Position numbers and translations under genes: made by a program. Positions 20,747 through 31,373 of a stretch of 64,000 nt of DNA are shown in pieces. The first letter of the stretch is position 1. Each line of letters begins with the position of its first letter. The notes beneath the pieces were generated by a model. The model was not told where the DNA came from and did no database searches. It saw only the letters and a list, made by a program, of their open reading frames with translations. This DNA comes from Mucidula mucida (Eukaryota > Basidiomycota > Agaricomycetes > Agaricales > Physalacriaceae), in the NCBI GenBank assembly GCA_015501055.1, contig JADNYV010000153.1, forward strand, positions 1-64,000. Reading direction: 5' to 3'.

Positions 20747-22292
20747 ATGGGCGGCCTCCGATATGCCGTCGAGCACGTCTTCATGCCACCCAAGTTGCCA
20801 CAGACGGCGGGCGACCAGACCCAGGAATTGGCGCGAGAGAGCGCGCTTTGTATGTGTCGCGCGTAGCAAACAATTTTCCGAGTCTAGATATGGGCGCCGA
20901 AGGGATGGCGGTCGTGGAGATGCTCAAGGCGCTGAAAAAATTGCATGACGACACGCCATATACGGTGGACCAGTTGCGACAACGTTTCGTGCACATGCTG
21001 CCCGGCGGAGGCTCAATGGCATCAACATCGATGACGCCCGGCAGCGAAATGAAATCTTCGAGCTGTTTCGCTATAATCGCGTCGTCGTCGATTTCTACCT
21101 GGCCAATATCGTATTTCCAAAGGCAGCCAAAGAGTTCCCTCATAAACTCCCAACGTCCGGATGGACTTGGCAGAGAAGGAGGTCAACGTTACGACAGGTT
21201 TTAGTGGAACGAACGACAATCGGTACCTCCTTCCTACCTCGATTACACAGGAGGATCCAGTCGACCAAGGGGGCACCAATGCGCTTGTGTTGACATACCT
21301 TCTTCGACCAGAGAACGCTCCATACCACTGCACGCGGAACAGAGACGGCAAATCAAGCTCTGGGTTCGAGATCGTCGACCTCATCGCTAAGAAACCAACG
21401 ATTCGTGTTTTGCTGGATGTGGGTGCCCAGATGCTCGACATGAGTAACCAGGCGTTAGTCACGCGCTGGCTTAAGCGCATGCCCGCCGATGTAGAAGCTG
21501 CCATTTTCTTCAATTCGAAAAACGAGTTCACGACGATCACACGCGCTGGTATTGTCGAGCCCCTTATCTCGTCGCCTTTCAAGCAGCAGACTGGGAAATG
21601 TATTGTGTACCTCGACGATGCGCATACACGCGGGACGGATCTCAAGCTTCCCCTCCACTGGCAGGCTGCCGTGACACTAGGCAAGAAGGTTACGAAGGAT
21701 CGTCTTGTCCAAGGTATGCCTCTCCCCTTGGTACTTAAATTGAATTGATCCATGTTTGCTAATGAGAATTCTAGTGAGGCAACTCGGTCGAGGGCAATCC
21801 CTTGCCTTTTACGCATCGCCTGAGATCGATGCTGCCATACGCCGCGTGGCTGAGAAACCCACTGGACGTCTCAAAATCTCGGATGTGATCAAGTGGTGCA
21901 TGCTCGAGACGTGCGCGGATATCGAACACCATGTCCCTCAATGGGCTCAACAGGGAATTGATTACGACGCTCGTAGAAAGGCCCTTCAGTCCCTTCGGTC
22001 GATCGAAGAACTCACCGAAGGTAATATCAGCCGGTCGAGAGTGTGTGGCTACAGAAGAAAGCCCGTACTTTGGCCGAGATATATGAAGGTGGCACGTCCG
22101 TTCCCATTGGTCGATACATCCGTCGGCATCCTCTCCTCGCTGAGAGGTTAACTATGATGGGTCTTCAGGCGCTTGCTCACGATAACATGGAGGAGGAGCA
22201 AGAGAGAAGTAGTCATCCACGAAATGGAAGTCGAAAGGCATCCAGAACGGCCTCCTCCCCTTGAAGACATGAAGGAGTATATACAACTATAA
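20747..22292 (+). pseudogene. Decayed, internally deleted DUF6606/DUF3638/DUF3645 gene
   Basis: The left part (20747 to about 21000) matches the N-terminus of very large fungal proteins with a DUF6606 domain (GGLRYAVEHVFMPPKLPQ). The right part (from about 21010) matches the far C-terminal DUF3638/DUF3645 region: VVVDFYLANIVFPKAAKEFP, GFSGTNDNRYLLPTSI, NALVLTYLLRPEN, IRVLLDVGAQML, CIVYLDDAHTRGTDLKLP, KVTKDRL, then VRQLGRGQSLAFYASPEID. These parents usually exceed 2500 aa, so most of the middle is missing. The frame must shift at about 20855, 21000, 21165, 22030 and 22205. It is a relic of a gene resembling ubiquitin-hydrolase-like proteins, not a working copy. Confidence 0.85.
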
Positions 22293-22712
22293 CCCTTTTC
22301 GTACCCACTCACAGCGCGCACACTCACACTGGCGGGTGCACACCCACAGTGGTCCCTGCTGACACATGAAAATAATTACCAAATTTGGATAGCATGTTCA
22401 TCGCCGCCACGCGCCCCTCATCCCGCCCCACCCGAGAACATATATATTCACCACTAACCGACCCGAACCCCGAACCCTAACCCTTCCTAACCTGCAACAC
22501 TTAGGCTTCGGGTACCCGAAGCCTAAGTGAGTGTTGGGCGCGCTGGCGCGCGCGGCGGAGTCACTATCTCAGCCTAACCTACCTTACCCTAACCGGCGCC
22601 ATAGATATCAATTAACCATTTTTGGCATTTCCTGTGCGTGGCAGTGCGCCCGGGTGTGTGCACCCCCGAGTGTGAGTGTGCACGGTCCGACTCGGTGCGA
22701 AAGTGGTGATAG
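22287..22712. mobile_element. Inverted-repeat (MITE-like) element with central palindrome
   Basis: Imperfect terminal inverted repeats of about 60 bp. The best-matching cores are 22314-22346 and 22648-22684 (shared GCACACTCACACT and GGGTGCACAC). Outer parts still align down to CTAT at 22287 and its complement ending at 22712. A perfect 32-bp palindrome lies at 22498-22529 near the centre. No coding capacity. I could not fix a target-site duplication. The left end overlaps the stop codon of the decayed DUF3645 gene. Confidence 0.65.
22498..22529. repeat. Perfect 32-bp palindrome
   Basis: Self-complementary around GGGTACCC (centre 22513/22514), with arms starting CACTTAGGCTTC. Outside it, CAAC and GTTG continue the symmetry after a 4-base insertion on the right. 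Confidence 0.9.
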
Positions 22713-22727
22713 AACTAAACACTCGAC

Positions 22728-24323
22728 ATGAAGCACGCGTTGGATCCTGATGTCGTGTCGTTCGTGAAGACTGGCGTTGTTCCAAAATCCTCCCCAGCAT
22801 TTCTTCACATACCGACAGTGTTGGGTCGTGTTCGCTATTGGTCGGATCATACAGGCAATGCCATATCCGACGATAATCTACTCGTCACTACCGACTTTGC
22901 CTTGACCGTGCACCGCGACGACTCGACGCGTAATATTGAGAGTGAATTTGGAAACAAGCCCATTGGTTCCTATCGACCAGTATCGCCAATGCAGATCCGT
23001 CTCGCTGCTACATTGTCCTCGTATGGGAGCTTCAACGCTTACTTCCTCACATCCAAAATAAGGGCCAGCGGTCTCCCGTTTGTCTACACCTATACTCCCC
23101 CCAAAGTAACGCGCAGCGCTCAGTCATTTGATGATTTGTCATTCTTCTCTATTCCCCCCTCCAGCCGAATTCCCATCGACCTTCCAAAGCCTCAATCCTG
23201 CAGCTCAATCTCTTCTCCGGACAGTTATACCCGACTTTCGTTTGAGGATTACAGCTCGCTTTGCGAATTCCTAGGTCTCGACTAGTCTCGTAACCCGACC
23301 GTATATAAGAAGGTAAACCTGCGATATAAGGTCTGGGTTTTCTCGTCGAAATTTTGGCAGGCAAAGGACACCTTCCTATTATGGTATGTGATCGAGAAAT
23401 TGTCATGTGTATGCCACGCAAATGCCATGCTGCCGTAGAATTATCCCAATCGGGCGTACACGTCTTTTTTTCATCTGGTCGGCGCAAAGCCTTAGTACTG
23501 AATCTCTTTGACATGAACCCACGCAATCCTCTGTCTCCGGGTGAAGAAAATCGTATTCCTTATTTTCAGAGTTCTCGGAAGACTGTCACGCGCAGGGACT
23601 GGGCATTTCAGATTGCCAGCTACTGGTCCGAGTTCTGCTCACGCGCGGCAGAGTACCGCTGTCCCATCACAGTCGAAGCACACCTTATCACCCTGGGTAC
23701 ACACCAATACCAATAGAGCAGCACGAAGTGCGAGAGCGCCGTGTACAACGTTAACTGTAAGGCTTGCCCAGAAGTGTTCGCTGAGGACAACTGTGCATGT
23801 TCTGCGGTAGAGCAGACAGACATATGTAAGACACGCTGAACAAAATTGGCAGTTTCCTCAGCTTACAGCAGAAATTTTGGTGTTCTTGCAGCCGCGTCGG
23901 GCGCGTCGGGCGCAGTGGACACGTCTGACAAGAAGACGCGTCAAGATTCCAATTCCCGATTCGGACTGAAACACATGGACTACACATGGAAATTTCTCGA
24001 TTGCATACCATAATAGGAAGGTGTCCTTTGCCTGCCAAATTCTCGACGAGAAAACCAGGACCTTATATCGTCGACTTGTCACATTATAAGGTTCGGTTAC
24101 AGGACTAGGTCTCGACATTACTGGGACGTTTACCTCGCAAGCCGATGGATCTGTCCTACCTGCCCATCGCGGAGAATCGTTCAAGGAGTGTCCCTTCACT
24201 GTCAGTCCTGTTCGGTTCTTGAAGGAGCTGATGGCGGTGCGGAGGAAAGGCCACAATTTTGGTCTGACGCCAATAGGCAAATTGCTGAATGGACATAGAA
24301 TGACCGCTGAAGATCGTGAATGA
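22728..24323 (+). pseudogene. Hypothetical gene interrupted by a Mutator-like MITE
   Basis: The left part (22728-23282, 185 codons) ends CEFLGLD and then hits a stop in the inserted element. The right part (24117-24323) begins ITGTFTSQADGSVLPAH and ends HRMTAEDRE. Removing the 825-bp element and one 9-bp target copy joins the two in the same frame, giving about 253 aa. So the gene was intact when the element landed. No recognised domain. It has no signal peptide; the middle is Ser/Pro-rich and the C-terminal 60 residues are basic. The start Met lies only 15 bp after the previous inverted-repeat element, so the true 5' end could also be missing. Confidence 0.75.
23283..24107. mobile_element. 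Non-autonomous Mutator-like element (MULE MITE), 825 bp
   Basis: Ends TAGTCTCGTAACC and the complement GGTTACAGGACTA. The terminal inverted repeats are long, extending inward past the block at 23325-23415, which matches 23978-24066. The element is flanked by GGTCTCGAC at 23274-23282 and 24108-24116, a 9-bp target duplication characteristic of Mutator elements. No transposase ORF inside. Confidence 0.9.
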
Positions 24324-24722
24324 GACAAGGTTGGTGTATGGTTGCTACTATCTCGCGCTCATTTCTAGCATTATGTTTGCAGTGGTTGTGGTCTCCAGAT
24401 TTTGTTGGTACTGTTTATGCCTCTTATAGTGTAGATTGTAGATTGTACTATACCCTGTTTCCCTCGCATTATAATACTCGATTCCTTTCTCTTCGAACGG
24501 TAAGGAAGAAAAGAAGCAGTATCAAGACATTCCGGTGACTTGCAGAAAGGGAAATCATCGAATCGTTGATGCTTGAATGTAACCAATGTTTCCTCAATGT
24601 TGTATTACTGCTACTCAAAACTACATGCGACACGGACACTGACATCCTGAGGAATGCTGAAGAACATCATCAGTCAAAAGCCTACGCCTGGAAGTTTGAC
24701 GAGCGGGTAATCACCTTATTCC
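24324..24722. other. Intergenic, nothing recognised
   Basis: No supported gene. The right edge shares a short 3'-end block with the other TGDD gene (ATTCCCTAGAAG around the stop codons). Confidence 0.5.
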
Positions 24723-25723
24723 CTAGAAGAACCTGTTACTGCGGCGACTAAGCCAGCGGCGGGATGGCGCACGGCGGGTCTCTGAACTGTCCTCATCCCC
24801 AGTGGTTTCATCGTCTCCACTGGTAGTGTCATCATCCCCGCTTGTAGTGTCATCATCCCCGCTTGTGGTGTCATCATCCCCGCCTGTCGTATCGTCGTCT
24901 CCGCCACCACTTGTGGTATCGTCGTCACCGGTAGTAGTGTCGTCGTCACCGGTAGAAGTGTCGTCGTCACCAGTAGAAGTGTCGTCGTCGCCTGTGGTAT
25001 CATCGTCGCCTGTAGTTTCATCATCACCTGTAGTTTCATCATCACCGGTGGTGTCGTCGTCACCCGTAGTAGTCTCATCATCGCCACTGGTGGTATCGTC
25101 GTCACCTGTAGTAGTCTCATCATCACCACTGGTGGTATCGTCGTCTCCACCAGTGGTAGTATCGTCGTCCCCACCAGTAGTAGTGTCGTCGCCGCTAGTG
25201 GTATCGTCTCCGGTACTAGTGTCATCTCCGTCGTCTCCTTCGGTGTCATCATCGTCGCCCATGGAACCTTGTTGGCCTTCAAGTATATGCCTCAGTAAAA
25301 ACGCCACAGATTGAGAAAGTCTGAATACTGACCACCCCACCGCCACCACAACCGCAGCAGCAGCATCCACCTCCGTGTTTTCCGCCACCACCAGAAGTGG
25401 TGTCATCGACGTCGCTCACGGCGCGGCGGATTTCAGAGACACCCCGAGCGCCTATGGTGCGAAGGGCCCTCGAAAGCTGAGCCTTGCGCTTGGCTTGCTT
25501 GGCTGCACGCTTATGAGGAAGCGCCATCTTGAGAGCGCGACCTGCTTTGTTCGCGCTGACGTGGCGACGACCAAGCGCTCCATTAGAGGCCCTAAATGAA
25601 ATATTTAGCTTGGGTGAACCATCAGTCTGGAACTCGAAATACATACCCAGGAGAACCGGCCATAGCAGAGACGGCGCTGAGGGCCATGGTCACGAAGATC
25701 AGGAGAGTAGATTTAGAGAACAT
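24723..25723 (-). CDS. Secreted TGDD-repeat protein B (paralog of 9533-10467)
   Basis: Exons 25723-25647, 25591-25341 and 25276-24723 give 293 aa. Signal peptide MFSKSTLLIFVTMALSAVSA; then SNGALGRRH; a basic segment (KRAAKQAKRKAQLSRALRT, IGARGVSEIRRAV); a spacer DDTTSGGGGKHGGG; the cysteine cluster CCCCGCGGG; an acidic linker; and about 22 TGDD/SGDD/GGDD repeats. The tail is ETRRAPSRRWLSRRSNRFF. Intron positions match copy A: after the signal peptide and after the Cys cluster. Domain order and the C-terminal RRAPSxRWxxRRS motif are conserved, while repeat number differs. Intron 2 uses donor GTGGGG. Function unknown; likely extracellular and Kex2-processed. Confidence 0.85.
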
Positions 25724-26189
25724 TCTGAAGATGAAGAGGATAGGTGATGTCGAGGTGAGATTAGACGGCCTGCGTCTAGTAGAGTTGTGAGGAATGAGCG
25801 CTGCTGAAGATTCCCAGCCCACATCTAGTCTGCTTTATACTCTGATTCGGTGTTGGTGAGACCTGGATAGAGACCACTGGAGCTATCGTTTGGAGACTGG
25901 ATGCATGACGACGGAGCCCTTGGGGTATCGCTCAACGCCGTGCAGCGCCTCCAGGATCATGTAACAAGTGCAAGTCGCCATCACCGTTGCTCGTCCGTTT
26001 ATTTTTGACTAGAAGCGTATTCGTGCGGAGCCCTGTTCTGGTCGAATGTGCACATACGCCCAAGCTGATAGTGACCGTTTGAATCGAAAAAGATTGTCAC
26101 GAAACGACCAATCTTTATTTACACTTAACTTGATGGTGGATCAAAATGCATTTTTGTAAATATAGCCAAGCGCAAAAGTATCAATCTAT
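25724..26189. other. Intergenic
   Basis: Presumed promoter of TGDD-B: the minus strand carries TATAAAGC near 25835, roughly 110 bp upstream of the start codon. 3' flank of the MFS gene at the right. No other gene seen. Confidence 0.5.
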
Positions 26190-27867
26190 CTATCGTTTGC
26201 TGAATCTAGGTAGGCCAAAGGACAGCCGCAAGCCAACTGAAATCAAAATCAAATACACGATGTAAACGCCAAAACCACCCGCTAGGTTCTTCTGCAAGGT
26301 GAGAGAAAACAGCGACGAAGCTACGGATGGCGCGAATCCACGCGTTCCAGAGTTGGCCATCTGGGCAAAGCCATTTGTCGACCCCAAAGTCTCCCGACTC
26401 GTCGCGCTCTGAACGATCAAAACATGTACTGCCCCATACGCCGTAAATATCATCAGGTTAAACGCCATATGTAACCCCATGAGCGTTATAACACGCCAGT
26501 CTATATAGCCAGCCTTCTTAGCAAAGTAACTTTCGAAAGAGAAAGCTGCGAAGGCTGCAAGGAGGAAAAAGCAGGAAGTGATGAATGCCCGTCGCGCGCC
26601 GAGTGTGCGAATGAGCATGCTTGTTAAGAAATCTGCAAGACAGCATTGACAGTGCCCCAGGCGAACATTATCCACCCAATTTGGTACGGGTTTAGTCCAA
26701 GGCCGCCGATAGAAATGGAAGTGGAGTACATCAGGGGCATGAGCACCTCGAACGAAGTGCTGTTGAACGAGAGGAAGCAGTAGGTAATGACGACGTTGAG
26801 AACATTCTTGTTGGTGATCTCGCGAAAAGATGGGGTTCGCATATGAGCGACTGGCGTCTCCGCTGCCTCCGTACCTCCAGTAGTGCCATAATTCGGATCG
26901 GACGCGTTATCGAGCAGTGGCGCGCTCGCAGAGTCCTTTTTTAACTTGGTGATGGAGGGATGTGTCTTAAGCAAGCGATATTAGATATCACTGTCAGGAT
27001 GTCAAGACACAACGTACCTCTTTCAATGAAATAAGCGTTAAAATGAAGATGACAAACGCGAAAGATCCAGCAACACCACAGGGAAGAGGATATGGATGAT
27101 CTTGAATAACGGCAGCCGACTGAATATAGGCCATCTGTCTTCTGGATCCGCCAACAAACCGCCCAAGATCGGGCTAAGGTAAAATAAGAGCGCTATTTCG
27201 GAAGGCACACATAAACGTACCCCGTCGTAGACCCGATACTCCACACTAACGGTAGAAAAGCAAAAGCATCACCGATGTTGGTCGAATCGGTAAGCTAACG
27301 GTGCGAGATTTGATGAGCGTCGCGGTCCAAGAGCGAGAAAGGACAGAAATACCTCGCCCATGATTGTTTTCGCTACGCCTATCAACACGATCAATCATCT
27401 TTGACTGATGCTGATAAGAACCACCTATTTTAGACTACTCACCAATGTTGCCATTAAATATACCTTGCAGACAACGAAACAAGACAAGAAACCAGAAGTT
27501 CTTCGAAAGTCCGAATCCCACCATGGACAGCGCCAGTCCCAGAGGTCCCAAAAGTAGTACTCGCCGCCGACCGAAAACATCTGCAGCGCGTCCCCAGTGG
27601 AAAACACTCAGACATTCTGCAATGAAGAATGCTGACTCCTAATGGCAGCATGAGCGCAGCTCCCACTTGAAACGTACCACCCACAATTAGGCCTGCGTAG
27701 TACCCTGTCTTCGTCTCGTCGCCTCCAGTAATCCCAGTCCTCCGCACGAATTCCGGCGCGAACGGATAAATGACAGTCGCAGTGATCGGCTCAGCCAACT
27801 GCACCAGATACACCACAAATAGCTGGAATGTTGGCAACGGCGTCCGCACCGCTGCTGTCGAGGTCAT
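26190..27867 (-). CDS. Major facilitator superfamily transporter (DHA1-like)
   Basis: Multi-exon gene starting at ATG 27867. N-terminus TPLPTFQLFVVYLVQLAEPI, TATVIYPFAPEFVRRTGITG, then TGYYAGLIESAFFIAECLSVF joined across an intron. GRAADVFGRRRVLLLGPLG is the classical MFS loop 2-3 motif (GxxxDxxGRR). KNFWFLVLFRCLQGIFNGNIG follows, then VWSIGSTTG/PILGGLLADPEDRWP. The C-terminal half has six further hydrophobic segments (for example NVVITYCFLSFNSTSFEVLMP, RAFITSCFFLLAAFAAFSF). It resembles fungal relatives of ZIF1-type and multidrug antiporters of the plasma membrane or vacuole. Substrate unknown. At least six exons; borders inferred. Confidence 0.85.
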
Positions 27868-28505
27868 GGCTCACTACGAGTCCGACCGAGCTTTTCGTGA
27901 TGGGGGTTTGGAACGGAGTCATGTTTTGTAATGGGAGAAAGGAAGGACTTTACATATTACTAATGAAAGTCAAAATCCATATGGTCGCTATCTTGTGATC
28001 GGTTTCCGAGCAAGCCGACGCGTCGCGCTTTAGCCACGGCCATAGTCTACGAAGAGGTCCAACAAGGAAGACATTGCGCTGAAAAGATTGCTAGATGATG
28101 CAGGGAGACCTTAGTGTGCAGCTCTCGTTGCTGGAAGGAATGATGGCACCAGGAGTTACCTGAATCCTAGGGCTCATAATTAATGAAAGATAGATCAACG
28201 GATCCAGAACCTGACGAGTGAGAACGCTGTGCTCATTGTTATCGGGCGGTCATCAGGATCCTCGAAAACGTATAAACTATGTGCCTCACTCGAGACTCAC
28301 ACGAAGCTAGAGGACATCGTCAAGCTTGAAGATACTAATGTACCATACTTCTAGTGTTGTTCTTCAAAGTACGTCCTGGCAGCCCCAGAGTTGTCGATAA
28401 GAACATTCGACACCGACGTCAAATGTGGTTACGAATAGCCAAACTCACAGAAAACGCCAAAGTGCAAAGAAACGAGTTTATTGTTACAATTCAACAGCGA
28501 AGACA
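27868..28505. other. Intergenic
   Basis: 5' flank of the MFS gene and 3' flank of HSP copy B. No supported gene; no similarity to the 3' flank of HSP copy A by eye. Confidence 0.5.
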
Positions 28506-29055
28506 TCAAGAGATCGTAATCTTCCTCGGTGCCGACTCAGGCGCAGCCTTGGGGAACGTAACAGTCAAGACGCCATTCTCCAACGAAGCGTTGATCTGTT
28601 CTTCCTGTAATCAACTCGTTAGCCATCCATCTCTTGGAGAGAACGAAGCCGCCATGTTTACCTTGACACCCTGAGGAAGTCTCAACGTCCTCGAGAACTT
28701 TCCAAACTTTCTTTCTTTCACAGCATATCCCTCCTCTTGATGCTCGCTCGAAATCTTGCTCTCGCCGGTAACAGTCAGACGTCCATCACGGACATCGATG
28801 TTGACATCCTCCTTCTTCAGCCCGGGGAGCTCGAACAACGCGGTGACAATATTCTTCTCTGCATCTTCATGCAAGTCCATCCTAGAAACGTTGTTAGGAT
28901 ACGGGATCGTGATAATGCGAAAGCAGCCTACCTGGACGGAGGACAGTGGGGGCGGTATTGGTGTTGTCAAACTGGATCTGCCGCTGAGGAAGCCCAAGAG
29001 CGTTCTCAAAGAAGCGGTCAAAGAGGTAGTTCGGTTCGTAGAAGGAGACAGACAT
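28506..29055 (-). pseudogene. Small heat-shock protein copy B, inverted, frameshifted at the first splice site
   Basis: The same three-exon gene as 19578-20129 in opposite orientation, nearly identical in exons 2 and 3. At the end of exon 1 one C is missing (CGTCCAG|GTAGGC here, CGTCCCAG|GTAGGC in copy A). With the normal splice the alpha-crystallin domain is therefore out of frame. Exon 2 happens to begin with ATG, so a shortened crystallin-domain protein could still be made by internal initiation. The heat-shock elements are intact. A recent duplicate losing function, or one expressed in short form. Confidence 0.8.
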
Positions 29056-29181
29056 TGAAATGTGGTTGTTGTTTGTAGGGGAAGCCAGCCGACGACTCTT
29101 GCTTTATACCGGCCGTTGAATTACTCGAATATTCGTATGATGTCAACATTCGACGCAGAGCGTACAGTCGCGTTCGCGTGA

Positions 29182-29199
29182 GAACGTTCTCGAAAGTTC
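29182..29199 (-). promoter_or_regulatory. Heat-shock element upstream of small HSP copy B
   Basis: GAA-CG-TTC-TC-GAA-AG-TTC, four alternating HSF units. In sense orientation it aligns with the cluster of copy A. A TATAAAGC box lies between it and the start codon (near 29100). Confidence 0.9.
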
Positions 29200-30257
29200 G
29201 GGAATCAGGTCAAAGCGTCGGCAGTCGTTTGCCTATTTTGGTAAAGCTGATCGCCACTGGTTAGTCGTCCGCAGAGTTACTGGACCAATCGAGAAGAAAG
29301 GCCTTTATGCACATGCGCAAGGGTCTCCAGGCTATTTCACGCACGCGGTCTATAGAAGGTCGATAGATATCAAACACTGTGAAAAGTCAAAGAAAACAGG
29401 GCGCAGGAATACGAATGATACCCGAACATTACCTGCTCCAGGTCTAGTGTCGTTCCTGGGAAAAAAGGGTTGGATCCATCTGCGTTGCTGCAGCAGCGAC
29501 TCGGATATCGAGTTGCTCAACGCGCTCTAGGCACAGATTCGCGTCGAAAACCGGGCCTGTCGACCTTTCAGCACACAATCGTCTAGAAAAACAGATACGT
29601 TTTGTCCAGGAAGGCTGAGAAGAAGTATAATATGAAATCCTTGGAGTAGTTTGGACAACAGATAGAAGTGCCAGGCGACAATACAGAGTGACATCAACGA
29701 GATTGAACGAATTGGATCAAAAATAAGAACAAGGGGGCGCGCTTGAATCGAGGCTTGATGACGGTCGCAAACAAACAATATATCATCGCGTGAGCCGCGA
29801 GCGGACAACGAAAAGAGGGACGCCACAGTCAAAGCCTGAGTCCTCTCCGGAGCCTACAACCAAGTACGACACAATATATAGCAGGTAAATTATGTTAGGT
29901 CTCGAATCTACATAATATTCAACCGGTCCTTATTGCCACATCCTACATTACAACCGTCAACTTCGAGACCACGTCAAGACGTACTGAACACGACATGTCT
30001 GAATCTTTTACTACAAGAGAAACTGGGGATTAACGAGGCAGGAGTATCAAAAGCTGCAGCACTATAATTCAAGAGGACATCCAAAAGATGCACCAACCTT
30101 CTTGAGAAATATATGAGCTGAGTTGACCCAACCGACTAGGTTTGACCGCTTTCGAGACGTCTATGTCACCAGTTAAAACATTATCTTGTGAAAATGAGGT
30201 ACTTGCCGTCGACTTATCTGTGTCAGATTTCTCCAACTTAGTCGCAGTCGTCATCTT
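29200..30257. other. Intergenic, no supported gene
   Basis: A 101-codon minus ORF (29527-29832) has two hydrophobic stretches but no other support. Nothing else recognised. Confidence 0.4.
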
Positions 30258-30587
30258 TCACGTTGGAACACTTCGACCAGAGCTTCCATCTGCTGAGGGC
30301 GTGCATCCGGAAGATAAAGCATTTCTATCTGTGTGCGTTTCACAACAAATCATCCGACGTTTCTGATCCTGTTTCTTCCCCTGCGCCGCAATGTCCGTGA
30401 AAATTTTGCGCATCTTGACGGTCGCCTCTTCCTCCCAGGCGATAAACTCGTCGCGATCGGGCATCTCCGTCTGGGGGGCATTCGACACCTTTCGTGGTCC
30501 CAGGTCGAGCGCTGCTTTTAAGCGATCTTGAGGAGTCAGTAATGGCAGTGGCGAGGTATCGATAGGAGGGTCGAGCCTTCTGTTCAT
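30258..30587 (-). CDS. Hypothetical small charged protein (first exon)
   Basis: From ATG 30587 the protein reads LTPQDRLKAALDLGPRKV, then EMPDRDEFIAWEEEATVKMRK and IFTDIAAQGKKQDQKRR. It is hydrophilic, probably helical, with no signal. After about 78 residues the composition changes (Ser/Gly-rich). A second exon starting at about 30297, after a CCTCAG acceptor, would read QMEALVEVFQRER. So the listed end is provisional. No family recognised. Confidence 0.4.
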   Translation of the reverse strand: MNRRLDPPIDTSPLPLLTPQDRLKAALDLGPRKVSNAPQTEMPDRDEFIAWEEEATVKMRKIFTDIAAQGKKQDQKRRMICCETHTDRNALSSGCTPSADGSSGRSVPT

Positions 30588-30905
30588 TCCTTCTCAAGTG
30601 CGAAGGACCAGCGACCCTGTATTCCAACAATCCTCTACTTTATCTTGTGAGAGCCCCACTCGTTCGACGACTGGAAACGAGACGCCATGATCAAATTTTC
30701 AAGCTGGAAAATTTCGATGAGATCAGTAACCCTTCGGACTTTCTGGAGCACGGTTATGCTTCAGCTTGCTCTAGTGTTTTTTAGTACTAAAAACACATCA
30801 GAGGAAAGCTAAGCAAACAAAGGGTGCTCCGGAAGTCCAAGGAACTGACTCATCGAATATCTTTTCAAATGTTCCAGCATGAAAATTGACATGGCGTTCT
30901 CGATC

Positions 30906-31373
30906 TTAACCAGTCGTCGTACGAATGGCGGTTCCAAAGCGAAGAGGATTGGTTCTGAATACAAGGATCCGCTGTTCCGTTCTGTCAGATATCCAGAGGA
31001 TGTCAAAGCCATCATGTTCCAACTCTTGTACTGCGTGATATGCCGCCTCGATCTCCTGACGCCATTCAACATCATGTTCGCTGAGCTCGATAAGATGCAT
31101 CGCCTCATTTTGGGGAACAAGCTGGTATTGGCCATGCTCGCGTACATCACGCGTTGCATATGGGACGCGCACCACGGTTCGCGCAAGAGTAGGGTGGAAA
31201 CAATCAGACCATGGCAGAGGCGGAGTGCAATGTACTGCTTCACGTTCAAGAGGATGAGGTGCAGAGTTAGGAAGGATGGGACACGACATCTCAGGTAGCG
31301 TGCCCACGCCGGGCCCCGGAACCATGCCTCGAGGTGACACTAACATGATGGCTAGCGCATAAGGAAAATCCAC
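30906..31373 (-). CDS. Hypothetical protein (uncertain frame)
   Basis: A 155-codon ORF whose second half looks coding (NEAMHLIELSEHDVEWRQEI, HDGFDILWISDRTEQRILVF). Two other long frames overlap it (139 codons plus at 30879, 146 codons minus at 30809), so assignment rests on composition only. No domain recognised. Confidence 0.3.
   Translation of the reverse strand: MDFPYALAIMLVSPRGMVPGPGVGTLPEMSCPILPNSAPHPLEREAVHCTPPLPWSDCFHPTLARTVVRVPYATRDVREHGQYQLVPQNEAMHLIELSEHDVEWRQEIEAAYHAVQELEHDGFDILWISDRTEQRILVFRTNPLRFGTAIRTTTG

Noticed and set aside
22440..22600. CCCTAACCC-type telomere-like stretches
   Set aside because: Only a few isolated units inside an inverted-repeat element; not a telomere or a long interstitial array.
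24802..25314. Plus-strand Ser/Val/Pro ORF opposite TGDD-B
   Set aside because: Same antisense effect of the codon-periodic repeat.
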